Below, piece by piece: positions 4,320 through 14,048 of a stretch of DNA of 35,193 nucleotides. How positions within the stretch are numbered: position 1 is the first letter of the stretch; every line of letters begins with the position of its first letter. The translations under genes and the position numbers were made by a program. The notes under the pieces were generated by a model. It saw only the letters and a program-made list of their open reading frames with translations, had not been told where the DNA came from and searched no databases. The DNA is from a virus. The stretch covers positions 1 through 35,193 of the IMG/VR virus record IMGVR_UViG_3300044858_005282; one strand, given 5' to 3'.

Positions 4320-4736
4320 ATGAATAACTCAGACTATAACGATTTTAAAAATTGGCAAAACGATGGGGATGATGAAAACAATCCCCATAATCCACATGGA
4401 TTTTTTTACTATGGGCCTGTCAATGACAAGTTCAAGAAGATGTGGAATCAAATCAATAACAATGAAGACTACATGGATTACATGAAGGATTATCTCAATA
4501 TTGACGATATCATGAAGGAGGTCATGAATCCCATGAACAAAATGCCAAAACCAAATAAACGAAATGAAAAGCCCAAGACAACTACCGTAAACTTTACACA
4601 AGATGAGTATATGAAGCTCATCGAAATTCGTGGTTATCTTGCTATTACCGAGCAGCATGCTCACGTAAAGGCATTGGATAAGGTCTTAAGCCAAATTACC
4701 ATGCTTCCCCCAAATGATCCAAGGAGAGCAAAATGA
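4320..4736 (+). CDS. Hypothetical acidic/Asn-rich protein, 138 aa
   Basis: The family is not recognised. Residues 1-30 are Asn/Asp/His-rich and probably disordered, residues 35-75 are Met- and Asp-rich (DYMDYMKDYLNIDDIMKEVM), and residues 85-138 look like a compact helical domain (FTQDEYMKLIEIRGYLAITEQ..). It is cotranscribed with the 4015 gene five bases upstream, and overlaps the next gene by four bases. Confidence 0.78.
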   Translation: MNNSDYNDFKNWQNDGDDENNPHNPHGFFYYGPVNDKFKKMWNQINNNEDYMDYMKDYLNIDDIMKEVMNPMNKMPKPNKRNEKPKTTTVNFTQDEYMKLIEIRGYLAITEQHAHVKALDKVLSQITMLPPNDPRRAK

Positions 4737-4954
4737 GCAAGTATACTCCCGGTGAAGGTTATGATAAGGGATTTCAGTGTCGTATGAATGGAGGCCAGAA
4801 GCCTATTCAGGCAATGTCAGCAACAGACCCATACTGGCAAGAGTATTCAACTGGCTGGAATGATGCTGATACAAAAATTATTAATGAGGCAAGAGATAGA
4901 AACTCTTGCACCAAGCCAAAGTGCTGTAAAAAGAAAAACTTTATTCAGGACTGA
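4733..4954 (+). CDS. Hypothetical protein with Cys-rich basic tail, 73 aa
   Basis: The family is not recognised. The body (residues 1-55) is Gly-, Trp- and Tyr-containing, and the tail CTKPKCCKKK has three Cys in seven residues, which could bind a metal. The start ATG overlaps the previous stop (ATGA) and a GGAG ribosome-binding site precedes it. Last gene of the plus-strand cluster; a long inverted repeat lies 22 bases after its stop. Confidence 0.78.
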   Translation: MSKYTPGEGYDKGFQCRMNGGQKPIQAMSATDPYWQEYSTGWNDADTKIINEARDRNSCTKPKCCKKKNFIQD

Positions 4955-4957
4955 TAA

Positions 4958-6685
4958 TTAAGTAGATATAGTTTTAGAGGAAGGTAGCTCCAAAGGATAC
5001 CTTCCTCTTTCCATATGTGGTGCTAATATCTTAGCAGCATATTCTCTCAATGCATCTTTATTGATTCCAGTTTTTCCTACATAAGTATCTGGAATTTGAT
5101 CGAATAAATGATCTATGGCATCTATTGATACAGACATTGCCTCTTTAGGCGCATCGCCACCCGGTATGGATCTTATTTCATCATAACCAATGTCACTGCC
5201 AACAGAAGGTGAAGATTTTGTTCTTACTCTCAAATCTAAGCTTTTTACACCTTGGCGACCGTGTGGTTCATTTTCGGTTGGTTTTCCAGCTGTGGGATTT
5301 ATTCTGAATAATCTACTTTTAACAATTTGTCTTAATTGTTCGACCGTGTGCGCTACAAATCCTTTTGCCGAAAGTGGTTTTTTTGTGTCTGTAAATGTTT
5401 TGTGTCCTATGATTTGTGGAGTTTGGATCTTAGACTCCATTTCACTTCTCATTTGACTCTCAATCTCAGGGCTTTGTATTAAGCCTCTTACTGCTTTTTT
5501 AAAAGTAGATCCCTCTGCTGGAAGAGCTACAATTTCTCCTCCGAGCTCAAGACCTTTTCTTTTTCTAGATAGCTCTGCGACAGGTTTTCTATCTGTTCCG
5601 TAATCTACTTTTACTAGCCTGTCTTCAAAACTTTTTGATTTGGCTGTGGGATCATATTTAAAACCATCTGGGGCAGCTTCTGGTCCTTCTGAATCATTCT
5701 TAGATGCTCTCTTTTGAGCATTTCTTAAACCCAAATCAATCCACTGTTCTCCATGCCCCTCTTCACCAGAAGTTGAAGCAGCATGGAATCCGTTGACCCA
5801 ATCAACCATTCTACCGACATATTCTGTTTGGTTTGGGTTTAATTCAGAAAGATCATAATTTTCTTGCGTTCCAATGTTAGAAATTAGACGTTCAAGTACA
5901 TGTCCTGCATGATATCCCTGTTTTGTTGTTTTTACATTTTCAAATAATATACTTAATTTACTTAAATCAACATCTTCCATAAAATCTTTGCCCGGATAAT
6001 TGATCCAGTACAGATCATGGTCTCCACTTATTGGATTTATACTTTTGATACCGATCTTTGCTTTTTTATTTCTTCTTTGGAATCTTTGAAGATAATTTTT
6101 GGTTTCGCTATCGGGAACATCCTTCCACTGCTTTGCGCTCTTGAAAGAAATATATTCCTCTGGGCATACTTCAAACACTTCACAATTATCGAAATACTTT
6201 GGCTTCTTCTTTCTCTTTAAACCCATTCCGAGTATGGGATCATATCCTGCTACACCACCTTGGGAAACTTCTGGAGATGCTGGAACTGATAAACCACCGG
6301 GGCCCGGACCAGCTCCTCCACCTGTGGTCATATCTTCTAAAAGCTGAATGTAGCTAACTTCTTCATTTACATTTGCAGTGATGAACCCCTCCATGAAAAA
6401 ATTGTATTCTTCAGATGGAAGATTAAACTGCTCACCGAACATATTCAAGGTTGCCATATAGTTGGACAACTTTGCTTTTGTTGTTCCATATGGAAGTTCT
6501 TCAAATATCTTCTTTAATTTTATTACCAAATATTCAAATGAATCTATGCTGCTTTCTGGTTTTATTATATTTCCATTGGCATCTATCGTGCCAGCACTAT
6601 ATGCTTCAAGTGAGGTGTAGGGAGCACTGATGCCCTGTGCTAACTTGTAGAAGTAGAATGATGGTACGTAGGAACTAGCTTTCAT
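4958..6685 (-). CDS. Large late protein, probably virion, 575 aa
   Basis: The family is not recognised. Residues 1-118 form an acidic mixed domain; residues 120-145 are a Gly/Pro linker (GGGAGPGPGG); the rest is polar and soluble with no membrane segment or enzyme motif I can see. The last 65 residues contain S-I-D-A-I-D-x-L followed by a helical segment, similar to S-I-D-A-I-N-x-L in the 184-aa protein at 14049, so the two may share a small domain. ATAAATA upstream and its place beside the giant paralogues suggest a virion component. Confidence 0.85.
   Translation of the reverse strand: MKASSYVPSFYFYKLAQGISAPYTSLEAYSAGTIDANGNIIKPESSIDSFEYLVIKLKKIFEELPYGTTKAKLSNYMATLNMFGEQFNLPSEEYNFFMEGFITANVNEEVSYIQLLEDMTTGGGAGPGPGGLSVPASPEVSQGGVAGYDPILGMGLKRKKKPKYFDNCEVFEVCPEEYISFKSAKQWKDVPDSETKNYLQRFQRRNKKAKIGIKSINPISGDHDLYWINYPGKDFMEDVDLSKLSILFENVKTTKQGYHAGHVLERLISNIGTQENYDLSELNPNQTEYVGRMVDWVNGFHAASTSGEEGHGEQWIDLGLRNAQKRASKNDSEGPEAAPDGFKYDPTAKSKSFEDRLVKVDYGTDRKPVAELSRKRKGLELGGEIVALPAEGSTFKKAVRGLIQSPEIESQMRSEMESKIQTPQIIGHKTFTDTKKPLSAKGFVAHTVEQLRQIVKSRLFRINPTAGKPTENEPHGRQGVKSLDLRVRTKSSPSVGSDIGYDEIRSIPGGDAPKEAMSVSIDAIDHLFDQIPDTYVGKTGINKDALREYAAKILAPHMERGRYPLELPSSKTIST
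4976..5008. repeat. 11-bp inverted repeat between convergent genes
   Basis: AGAGGAAGGTA (4976-4986) and its exact complement (4998-5008) form an 11-bp stem with an 11-base loop. It lies inside the last codons of the minus-strand 4958 gene and just after the plus-strand 4733 gene. It may stop the plus-strand transcript or protect 3' ends; the following T run is weak (TTTCC). Confidence 0.5.
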
Positions 6686-6692
6686 ACATTAA

Positions 6693-6699
6693 TATTTAT
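6693..6699 (-). promoter_or_regulatory. Late-promoter-like ATAAATA before the 6685 gene
   Basis: CATAAATA lies seven bases upstream of the ATG at 6685 and overlaps the end of the 6696-9863 gene. Confidence 0.5.
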
Positions 6700-9600
6700 G
6701 TAATATAGGTTGGAGTACCACCATTTGTTGCTCCGCGCAACATTGTAAGAGGATTGTATGTAATACCGTTTATTGGTAGGTTTAGTACACCAAGTCTTTG
6801 GGCTTCTGGAACTGGCGGATTGGTGACCACTGGCAATTCGTATGTATTAGTGGTCCACCAAACACCAAATTTATTATTTCCATTCTTAATAAAGTTGGTA
6901 ACTCCAGCAACATTGTATGTTGTAGGTTGTCCTGTTACCGATCCTTGGATTGTCACAGAACTTGTTGCTGGGTGAGCAAAAGTTACTCTCCACAGATAGG
7001 TTCCGTTTACCAGTTGTGCACCAGACATCAAATATTCTCTTTCATCGAAGTTTACTGGTGCAAGATACATGGTTTCAGATACAACTCCTCCAGCAATAGT
7101 ATTGCATTCGTGAACAACATCGTTCACCTTTCTAGCAAGATCCATTGCAAGTGCACCACATACTCCAAAACTTGTTACTCCGGCAGTAACTCTTGGGAAT
7201 CTTTGATTTTCCGCTGGTGCAATTGGACCACCTGTATTATAAGCGCAAGTGTAACTTATAGGATTCCAGTAAGAATACTTCCAAGTTTTATTAATATACT
7301 GGTGTCTCATGTTTTCGTAGAACATGGGACCATTTTCACCTTGCAAGAAAGTAATTCCCTGTGCTACAGTATTTGTAAAGTATGTACCAGCTGTCAATCC
7401 AGTTGGAACAAAGTAATAATTTGCCAAGTTCAAATTTGAAGATGGTGTAATGCTTTCGCCACTATATTCCTCATCGGATTTCCAATTTTGGATAGCTATC
7501 CAAGTGTTAATTGGTTTTTGAATTCCATTCCAACGAGAATTTGCAACTGGAGGAAGAACATTAGCTCTTTGTGCATTTGCTCTGTACACATTAACAAGAG
7601 CAAGATGGCGACCCCAAGAAACATCTGCTAGTAATGCAACGAAACCCATTGGATACCAGTGAGTCCAGTATTGGTTATATATTGATCCTGCTGGTAATGT
7701 GTTTCCCGGCACAGGATAACCACAGTTATCAAAATCATCTCTTGACCAGAAAGTAAAACCAGATGCACCGCCTCTACTCAAATTTCTACGAACAGTAATC
7801 CCACCCATTGTGAGCCCGACAACTATATCTTTTCCTAGTGTTGGAATATGGTTTGCGGGACCATATGTTACACCAGAATTCCAGTTTAGATTTGTTATAT
7901 TGAATACTGGATTCAAATACCAAGAAGGTAAGTGTGGAGCTCTATCATATCCACATAGTGTTGTAGCACATGCAGTAGAACCAGAGGCACCCGATACATC
8001 AAACCTGAACGCAGCACTATTTCCAAGACGCTCGGCACAATAAAGGAATTCAACTAGTTGTCCAGCTGAAGCTCCTGTATTTCCTAGATAATTTCCGGGT
8101 AACCAAGATTTTAAGAATTTTGATTCACCTTTAGCGACAATTGCATTATACATGGTGAAGTTAGCAACATGTCTTTTTGCAAATGTATTTCCAGAATTAG
8201 CTTGACCAAAAGAATTACCAGAATAATCCAAGTTTCGGTCAATAGATCTTGGAGAATTGCTTATTTCGTGGAAAGCTGCACCCACTCCACCATATGCGTG
8301 AATATCACCAAAGTTTCCTACTTCTCTTGTGTATGTCTTTGGTGAATTTAAACCACTTACATCGTGTGTATCAAAACCATAATAATATACAACTTGTGCA
8401 TCTGATGCTGCCCTTGGTATTGGATACTTTAAATAATCTGGTGTGCTTTGATTCATGTCTCTATTCATGAATCCAGTATAAGACCAATCTAAACTTGGTG
8501 GATTTTTAAAATTAGCAACGCCAACATTTGTTTTATAATATCCATAGTTTGAAACGGGATAATTATCTGCAGTTAAACCAAAAGCTTGTTTGAAATCATT
8601 TGCAGCATCTGTCCAATGGGCGGCTACCCAATCTTTCATAATTGCTGCATATTCTGAAAGCTGCCATTGGAAAGCAGAACCACTTATTACAATATTTCCT
8701 GTTATACCCGCACACTGTCCCCTAAATGTCATTCCATCAACATTTTTCCAACCAGATCCTGTAGTGTAACCCATAGAAAGCATGAAAGCTCGCATGGAAG
8801 TGATGCCTTCGGCAATCAAGCAATCTGGTGCAGCACAAATTCCAGTAAATGAAGCCCACCAAGTATTTCCTGTTGGGCTATTATTTGGATACAACCAAAC
8901 ATTTTGTGCGCCCGAGTCGTTATCTATAGACCTAAAATCAAAGAAATTATAATATTCATCATCACATTCCCAACCACCCATTGTGAATCCACAAGCACCC
9001 ATCAAAGCATATACTGTATTCAATTCTTTGCGAACAAAATTCATTTTTCTTTTCAACCACGGAGTTGGGGTTAATATTCCACCTCTTACTCCGTTAGAGA
9101 ATACTACAGTATCCGCATTTGCAATTCCTGTGGCTCCAAAACCCGCAATTCCATCTATAGCTCTCCAATGTCTACTGGGTGCCAAAATTCTTTTCTCTGG
9201 TGGAACCCAAGAAAATATTTCCATTATGTTTATTACGTCTTGGTATAATATAAATCCAGTAGAACCAAAACTCATTCCAATGTAACCTGTTGGGGTGTTC
9301 CATGGAGCTTGGTTCCAGTTTATGTCGAAAGAGCCAACAGGATCACCGACACCGGACCAGTTATTATCTGTTGCACTCATTGATGGAGGAAAATTGCCTA
9401 AAGCTAACTGTGCTTTGTCTGGTCCTTTTTTACCAGAAGGCAAAAATACCGAGTACCACATATAGGTAAGTCCGTTTTGACTTCCCCACTGTTCTGTTTG
9501 GTTCCACCAACCATAAGGTGATTGCCACATATCTACAAATGGTTCTATATTTGCTGCACTTATAGCTGATCTTCTATCAGTTCCACCATCAGTATCGCTA

Positions 9601-9863
9601 GAATCCGCCAAACCTTCAAATTCTTGATCAGAATAACCCAAGGAAGCTGCAAGAGCCACTGCTTGTGCATAATCCATGGCGTGACCAAATTGGTTCACGA
9701 ACATATTCAAATCAGGATTAAATGAATAAACTAAACCATTGTAGCTAAAGCTTGATGGTGCGCTTGAATTCTTAGATTCTTTAATAATTCTATAATCAAT
9801 TCTGTTAAGTTCATTTCCATAAGAAGCCAAGAACATGTGTAGTGGATTATAGTGGTTTAGCAT
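6696..9863 (-). CDS. Giant virion-like protein A, 1055 aa, paralogue of the 9883 gene
   Basis: Exact function unknown; most likely a tail fibre, adhesin or other large surface protein. The first 98 residues are almost identical to the paralogue (MLNHYNPLHMFLASYGNE..), suggesting a common anchoring domain. Similarity continues in patches to the end, for example GNTWW near residue 330, THWYPMG near residue 755, and the C-terminal block ETMYLAPVN..SGAQLV..NPP. The protein is rich in Trp, Tyr, Asn and Gly and poor in Lys, as in beta-structured fibres. No signal peptide or catalytic motif is seen. It lacks the module inserted in the paralogue near residue 265. A promoter-like motif and an AAAGAA ribosome-binding site lie upstream. 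Confidence 0.92.
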   Translation of the reverse strand: MLNHYNPLHMFLASYGNELNRIDYRIIKESKNSSAPSSFSYNGLVYSFNPDLNMFVNQFGHAMDYAQAVALAASLGYSDQEFEGLADSSDTDGGTDRRSAISAANIEPFVDMWQSPYGWWNQTEQWGSQNGLTYMWYSVFLPSGKKGPDKAQLALGNFPPSMSATDNNWSGVGDPVGSFDINWNQAPWNTPTGYIGMSFGSTGFILYQDVINIMEIFSWVPPEKRILAPSRHWRAIDGIAGFGATGIANADTVVFSNGVRGGILTPTPWLKRKMNFVRKELNTVYALMGACGFTMGGWECDDEYYNFFDFRSIDNDSGAQNVWLYPNNSPTGNTWWASFTGICAAPDCLIAEGITSMRAFMLSMGYTTGSGWKNVDGMTFRGQCAGITGNIVISGSAFQWQLSEYAAIMKDWVAAHWTDAANDFKQAFGLTADNYPVSNYGYYKTNVGVANFKNPPSLDWSYTGFMNRDMNQSTPDYLKYPIPRAASDAQVVYYYGFDTHDVSGLNSPKTYTREVGNFGDIHAYGGVGAAFHEISNSPRSIDRNLDYSGNSFGQANSGNTFAKRHVANFTMYNAIVAKGESKFLKSWLPGNYLGNTGASAGQLVEFLYCAERLGNSAAFRFDVSGASGSTACATTLCGYDRAPHLPSWYLNPVFNITNLNWNSGVTYGPANHIPTLGKDIVVGLTMGGITVRRNLSRGGASGFTFWSRDDFDNCGYPVPGNTLPAGSIYNQYWTHWYPMGFVALLADVSWGRHLALVNVYRANAQRANVLPPVANSRWNGIQKPINTWIAIQNWKSDEEYSGESITPSSNLNLANYYFVPTGLTAGTYFTNTVAQGITFLQGENGPMFYENMRHQYINKTWKYSYWNPISYTCAYNTGGPIAPAENQRFPRVTAGVTSFGVCGALAMDLARKVNDVVHECNTIAGGVVSETMYLAPVNFDEREYLMSGAQLVNGTYLWRVTFAHPATSSVTIQGSVTGQPTTYNVAGVTNFIKNGNNKFGVWWTTNTYELPVVTNPPVPEAQRLGVLNLPINGITYNPLTMLRGATNGGTPTYIT

Positions 9864-9879
9864 GATTTTCTTTGTATAT

Positions 9880-9886
9880 TATTTAT
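9880..9886 (-). promoter_or_regulatory. Late-promoter-like ATAAATA before the 9863 gene
   Basis: CATAAATA, 16 bases before the ATG, overlaps the TAA stop (9885-9883) of the upstream paralogue. The whole leader is conserved with that of the paralogue. Confidence 0.6.
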
Positions 9887-12800
9887 GGGAATGCTGATAC
9901 ACCATTCCAAGTTGTTGTTCCCGCAGGCAATCCCGGATTTATGGGCTGTGGGGGATTCAAAACTACTGGAATTTCATAGGTACTGGATGACCACCACACT
10001 CCTCTATGGTGGTTAGCATTATCTATAAAATTAGTAACTCCAGCTATATTATATTGAGTAATCTGATTTGTAACACTTCCTCTGACGTTTATAACTTCGG
10101 ATGCAGGGTGCAAGAATGTGATGCGCCACATGTAGCTTCCATCCACTAGCTGTGCACCAGAAATGTGATATTCTTTTTCAGAATTGTTTACTGGAGCCAA
10201 GTACATGGTTTCGTTTACCATTCCTTTGCACGTGGTATTACATTCATGCAACAATGTATTTACTCGCATACCACCTCTATAAACCAGATCACCACAAACA
10301 CCACCTAAAGTGAATCCACATACTCCAGTGGGTGCAGCAACTACTTTGTCATTTCCAAGAATTCCTCTAACTTCATCTGGATTCAAAACAGGCCATGCCA
10401 ACACTTTGGTGTTTCTATTCCATTGAGGAACAGGTTCTGTCCTTCCCGGATTTACAACACAACTGTATTCCCCACCACCCCAAGTAGTAAATGCATTTGC
10501 TTTGTGTAAGAAAGCATGTCTAAAATTTTCTGCCCAGTAATCGTTTATATCACCATAGAAGAAAGTTGCTCCTCTTAGTTTATAACCGGAGCCATCCCAA
10601 TTTTGCCAAGAAACATCGTAGGTAATTCCCTTTGGTTTGAAGTAACCGTAGTAATAAACACCATTATCTTTCATGTATGCTGTATTGTCATTTGCTAAGT
10701 TGAACGTACCCATTATGGCCATATTTGGATCCAAAATCCAATAGTGTGATGGGTTTTGTTGAGCAGCTGGATTTCCTGCATTTCTTTCGACAAATGTCTT
10801 CAGCATTTCGGTTCTTGCCATGCTTCTCATAGAACATAGATCTGCAACAAATGCAAACCAACCCATAGGATACCAGTGAGTATCATAATCTCTGTAAATA
10901 GTACCCGGTAAGAAAGTTATTCCGGGATATGGGAATCCACAGCTATCCCATAAGAACAAGGCTCCACTGTAACTTGGATTTGTTGTAAGTGCTTCTACTG
11001 TATATGCACCTTGTGTTACACCATAAACAGCTGACCACAAATTTGTTGGCAGCATATTTACTGGGCCATTTCTATCGGTACATTGTGTTATTCCAAAAAT
11101 ATCATGAAAGAACCACGGCATTGATTTTGGAGCTTGACCATTGCAAGTAGTACAAGTTGCACCCATTCCAGCTGAAACTCCAGAATAATTTCTTGCATAT
11201 GTTTCCATACACCAGTTATTTGGAATTCCAAAAGATGAATTGTTAAATGTAAATCCTAGGCCACCGTTAACGCTTACTCCTCTATAATTTCCCGGAACGT
11301 GTAGTCTCATCGGTCCAGTATTTTGTCCAGCACTTGAATATGCTGAACCAACCATAAATTCATAGTTTGATTTAATACCTAAACTGCTGCCAGCGTAGCC
11401 ATATGTATTTCCATAATAAATTCTTCCAAAATCAAATAAATTGGTTGTCGCTGAACCGAAATTGAAACTTCCATTAATTATTCTTGCTCCAATATTTGTA
11501 GGAACACCGATATAATTATTTGGGAATGGCCCATACAAATTCATTGAACCTTGATTTCCATTTTTGGAAAATTCTGGTCCAGAACTTGCTGTTGATATAT
11601 CTATTCCTGCAAATGCTTTTGTTGCCTTTGGCTCGCTTAAAGATGTGGTTGGATAAATTTGTGTTTCTACATCCGGAGAAACTAGAGTCAAATTATTTGG
11701 AAGTGGGTTATTTCCCAAAAATGTTCCATAAGTTTCTTTGTATGAATAATTATTAATAATAGCTGTAGTATTTCCAGTACCAACCATTATTTCTTTGAAT
11801 GGTTGCACCATAGCATCTTCTACGAAATAACCAACAAATTCTTGTATAACGGCATCCCATACACTGCCTTGCCAAATATTACTGGATCCGCCGGGATTTA
11901 TTGAATCTTTGCTATTATTTTGTGATATATTGAGCAAGTCTACGCAAAAAGCTTGTGAAGTATTTGTAGTAGAACCACGAAGGATTAACAAATCTCTAAA
12001 ATTTGTAACACCAGTATTCAAAAATAGGCTTCTAGGTGCGGCAGAGGCTCCAGTAAAACCTATCCACCAAGTATTTCCAGTAGAAATTCCTGAAGTTCTG
12101 AATAGATTTTTTTCAATACCAGACGCAGTAGATGTTCTATTTAATGTATACAACGATGAAGCATAGAAAGCTTCGTCATCATTCAACATTCCAGACATCG
12201 TAAAGCCTCTATTTTTGAGAGCAGTGAGAATATTTCTCATCTCTCTTTCGGCATATTGAGTTTTTCTGGCTTTATAGGGAGAAACCCACACATTTCCAAG
12301 ACCATTCACTACATTTTCGCTGACTGTTGTTGTTGTTGTTGGAATATAATTGGTCGCTATTTCATTTTCTTCAATCTGTCCACCCCAAGCAATAATCTGG
12401 GAAGCATACGTATTACCAGCACCTATATTTGGTCCTGTTACACCAACAACTCTTAACAACATTCCCATAGTTGTGGCCGGAGGCTGAACTATGAATTGGG
12501 CTTGATATCTAGTCCAAGCCGTTCCCAGTGAAATAGAACCCCAAGAACCACCAGAAGATATAATATTTTGATTTGGTAAAAATTCTACAAATAAACCTGC
12601 TGTCAATCCTCTTAACCAAATACTTGAACTATATGTTGCAGAAGGATTAGATAAATTTATATTTTGACCAAAATTATAAGAAGTTGTTCCCGGTATATTA
12701 TTGTAAACAATTCTAGTTGCTGTTAAAGATCCATCTGGTGCAGTATCACCCAACGATAGTGCTGTTGCGCCATTTGAAGTATTCCAAGGGGTTATATGTA

Positions 12801-13626
12801 AATTTTGACTTTGGAGAATTAAATTTGTTCTTCGAACATATTCTATTCCAGTTATGCCACCGCCGTCTGTAAAGGCAGACCAGAGTTTTCCGGGCATGAA
12901 CATTCTATGTTCTGGTGGTATCCAACTATATGCATCAATTATATTATCTATTTCTAGTGTAAATCCGTGATTAGTTGCACCAAAAGTAAAATCATTTGGA
13001 ACAGTTGGGCGTTGAACATATTCATACTTATTCCAAAAATATTGATAATCATTATTATTTGGGCCTCCGATTCCGGTCCAACCTCCACTGAAACCGTATG
13101 GGCTATTAAAAGTCAAATTATCAGCCCAAACACCAGCCAAAGTAAGTCCATAATTTCTATTAAAGTACCATATTGCCGGATAACAATATGTCAACCCTTT
13201 AGTATCGTTATATGACGAAGGCCATGTAATTCCGTAAGCAGGACCACCTTTTCCATATATTGGGAATCCATAGAATGAATACCAGCTATAATTGTAAACA
13301 AATGGGTTACTTAATGTATTAATGCTAGATCTTCTTCTGTCGGTTCCACCATCAGTATCCGTAGAATCTGCTAAACCTTCAAATTCTTGTTCTGAGTAAC
13401 CTAAAGATGCTGCAAGTGCAACTGCCTGCGCATAATCCATCGCATGGCCAAATTGGTTCACAAACATGTTCAGATCGGGGTTAAAGGAATAAACTAGACC
13501 ATTGTAGCTGAAGCTTGATGGAGAGCTTGAGCTCTTGGACTCCTTAATCATTCTGAAATCAACACGATTCAATTCATTTCCATAAGAAGCCAAGAACATG
13601 TGTAGTGGATTATAACGGTTTAGCAT
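9883..13626 (-). CDS. Giant virion-like protein B, 1247 aa, with inserted jelly-roll-like module
   Basis: Full-length paralogue of the 6696 gene product. Residues about 267-433 are absent from the paralogue and read NLIL..SQN..W.....APDGS.TA.RI at the start and AWGGQIEENEIATNYIPT at the end. This is the pattern of a carbohydrate-binding, jelly-roll-like module repeated in many phage tail and surface proteins (..APDGTTTAD....GAQLEEGSTATPYIPT). The rest is Trp/Tyr/Asn/Gly-rich. The two proteins may form alternative or paired receptor-binding fibres; this is inference. SD-like AAGGA lies upstream of the ATG, and a CTAAATA motif overlaps the stop of the 13646 gene. Confidence 0.92.
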   Translation of the reverse strand: MLNRYNPLHMFLASYGNELNRVDFRMIKESKSSSSPSSFSYNGLVYSFNPDLNMFVNQFGHAMDYAQAVALAASLGYSEQEFEGLADSTDTDGGTDRRRSSINTLSNPFVYNYSWYSFYGFPIYGKGGPAYGITWPSSYNDTKGLTYCYPAIWYFNRNYGLTLAGVWADNLTFNSPYGFSGGWTGIGGPNNNDYQYFWNKYEYVQRPTVPNDFTFGATNHGFTLEIDNIIDAYSWIPPEHRMFMPGKLWSAFTDGGGITGIEYVRRTNLILQSQNLHITPWNTSNGATALSLGDTAPDGSLTATRIVYNNIPGTTSYNFGQNINLSNPSATYSSSIWLRGLTAGLFVEFLPNQNIISSGGSWGSISLGTAWTRYQAQFIVQPPATTMGMLLRVVGVTGPNIGAGNTYASQIIAWGGQIEENEIATNYIPTTTTTVSENVVNGLGNVWVSPYKARKTQYAEREMRNILTALKNRGFTMSGMLNDDEAFYASSLYTLNRTSTASGIEKNLFRTSGISTGNTWWIGFTGASAAPRSLFLNTGVTNFRDLLILRGSTTNTSQAFCVDLLNISQNNSKDSINPGGSSNIWQGSVWDAVIQEFVGYFVEDAMVQPFKEIMVGTGNTTAIINNYSYKETYGTFLGNNPLPNNLTLVSPDVETQIYPTTSLSEPKATKAFAGIDISTASSGPEFSKNGNQGSMNLYGPFPNNYIGVPTNIGARIINGSFNFGSATTNLFDFGRIYYGNTYGYAGSSLGIKSNYEFMVGSAYSSAGQNTGPMRLHVPGNYRGVSVNGGLGFTFNNSSFGIPNNWCMETYARNYSGVSAGMGATCTTCNGQAPKSMPWFFHDIFGITQCTDRNGPVNMLPTNLWSAVYGVTQGAYTVEALTTNPSYSGALFLWDSCGFPYPGITFLPGTIYRDYDTHWYPMGWFAFVADLCSMRSMARTEMLKTFVERNAGNPAAQQNPSHYWILDPNMAIMGTFNLANDNTAYMKDNGVYYYGYFKPKGITYDVSWQNWDGSGYKLRGATFFYGDINDYWAENFRHAFLHKANAFTTWGGGEYSCVVNPGRTEPVPQWNRNTKVLAWPVLNPDEVRGILGNDKVVAAPTGVCGFTLGGVCGDLVYRGGMRVNTLLHECNTTCKGMVNETMYLAPVNNSEKEYHISGAQLVDGSYMWRITFLHPASEVINVRGSVTNQITQYNIAGVTNFIDNANHHRGVWWSSSTYEIPVVLNPPQPINPGLPAGTTTWNGVSAFP
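12328..12828 (-). other. Inserted carbohydrate-binding-like module in giant protein B
   Basis: Encodes about residues 267-433 of the 1247-aa protein. Its absence from the otherwise collinear 1055-aa paralogue marks it as a domain gained (or lost) by one copy. The flanks are GGGITGIE before and ENVVNGLGN after, matching GATGIANAD and SNGVRGG at the join in the paralogue. Confidence 0.65.
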
Positions 13627-13642
13627 GATTTTCCTTGTATAC

Positions 13643-13649
13643 TATTTAG
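13643..13649 (-). promoter_or_regulatory. Late-promoter-like CTAAATA before the 13626 gene
   Basis: The motif contains the TAA stop of the 13646 gene (13648-13646) and lies 16 bases before the ATG, followed by AAGGA. Confidence 0.6.
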
Positions 13650-14044
13650 TTTTCGGTCTGGGAAAGCTTTCTGTCAACCCTAGGATCCGTGTTTAATTGC
13701 AAATAATTTACTTCTGGAACATTTTTTACAGAAAAATTTAAAAATGATGTAAAAGATTTTAAATAGGAATGCAATCTTGGTTCCAATTTAAAAAACAGTA
13801 TTCTGGCACAATTTTCATCACCGAATACGTTTTTTAAAATTATAAGATGGTTTATTATAAGTCTTTCCCGTATAGACTTAAGAGTTTTATGTTTATGAAT
13901 TTTTTGAAGTAATCTTTTAATATATTTGATGCGTTTTAAATCATCAACAAATTCATTTTTACCAGAGCACTCTGGATTAAAATAACATCTCTGACAGAAT
14001 TCTAAAAAATCAGATTCTGTCAGAGGTGTGTATTTTTCTTTCAT
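13646..14044 (-). CDS. Conserved T4-like phage protein of unknown function, 132 aa
   Basis: The pattern YTPLTESDFLEFCQRC..FNPECSGKNEFVDDLKRIKYIKRLL..ERLIINHLIILKNVFG matches, from memory, a small conserved hypothetical protein widespread in marine T4-like phages. It is helical and basic, with three conserved-looking Cys near residues 21-33. The frame is open to an ATG at 14065 inside the upstream gene; the ATG at 14044, four bases after that gene's stop, is preferred. It sits between virion genes, so a morphogenesis role is likely; no activity can be assigned. Confidence 0.8.
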   Translation of the reverse strand: MKEKYTPLTESDFLEFCQRCYFNPECSGKNEFVDDLKRIKYIKRLLQKIHKHKTLKSIRERLIINHLIILKNVFGDENCARILFFKLEPRLHSYLKSFTSFLNFSVKNVPEVNYLQLNTDPRVDRKLSQTEN

Positions 14045-14048
14045 TTGT

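Noticed and set aside
9883-13626. Frameshift or split gene among the giant proteins
   Set aside because: Both frames are continuous with conserved starts and ends; they are separate paralogues, not fragments.
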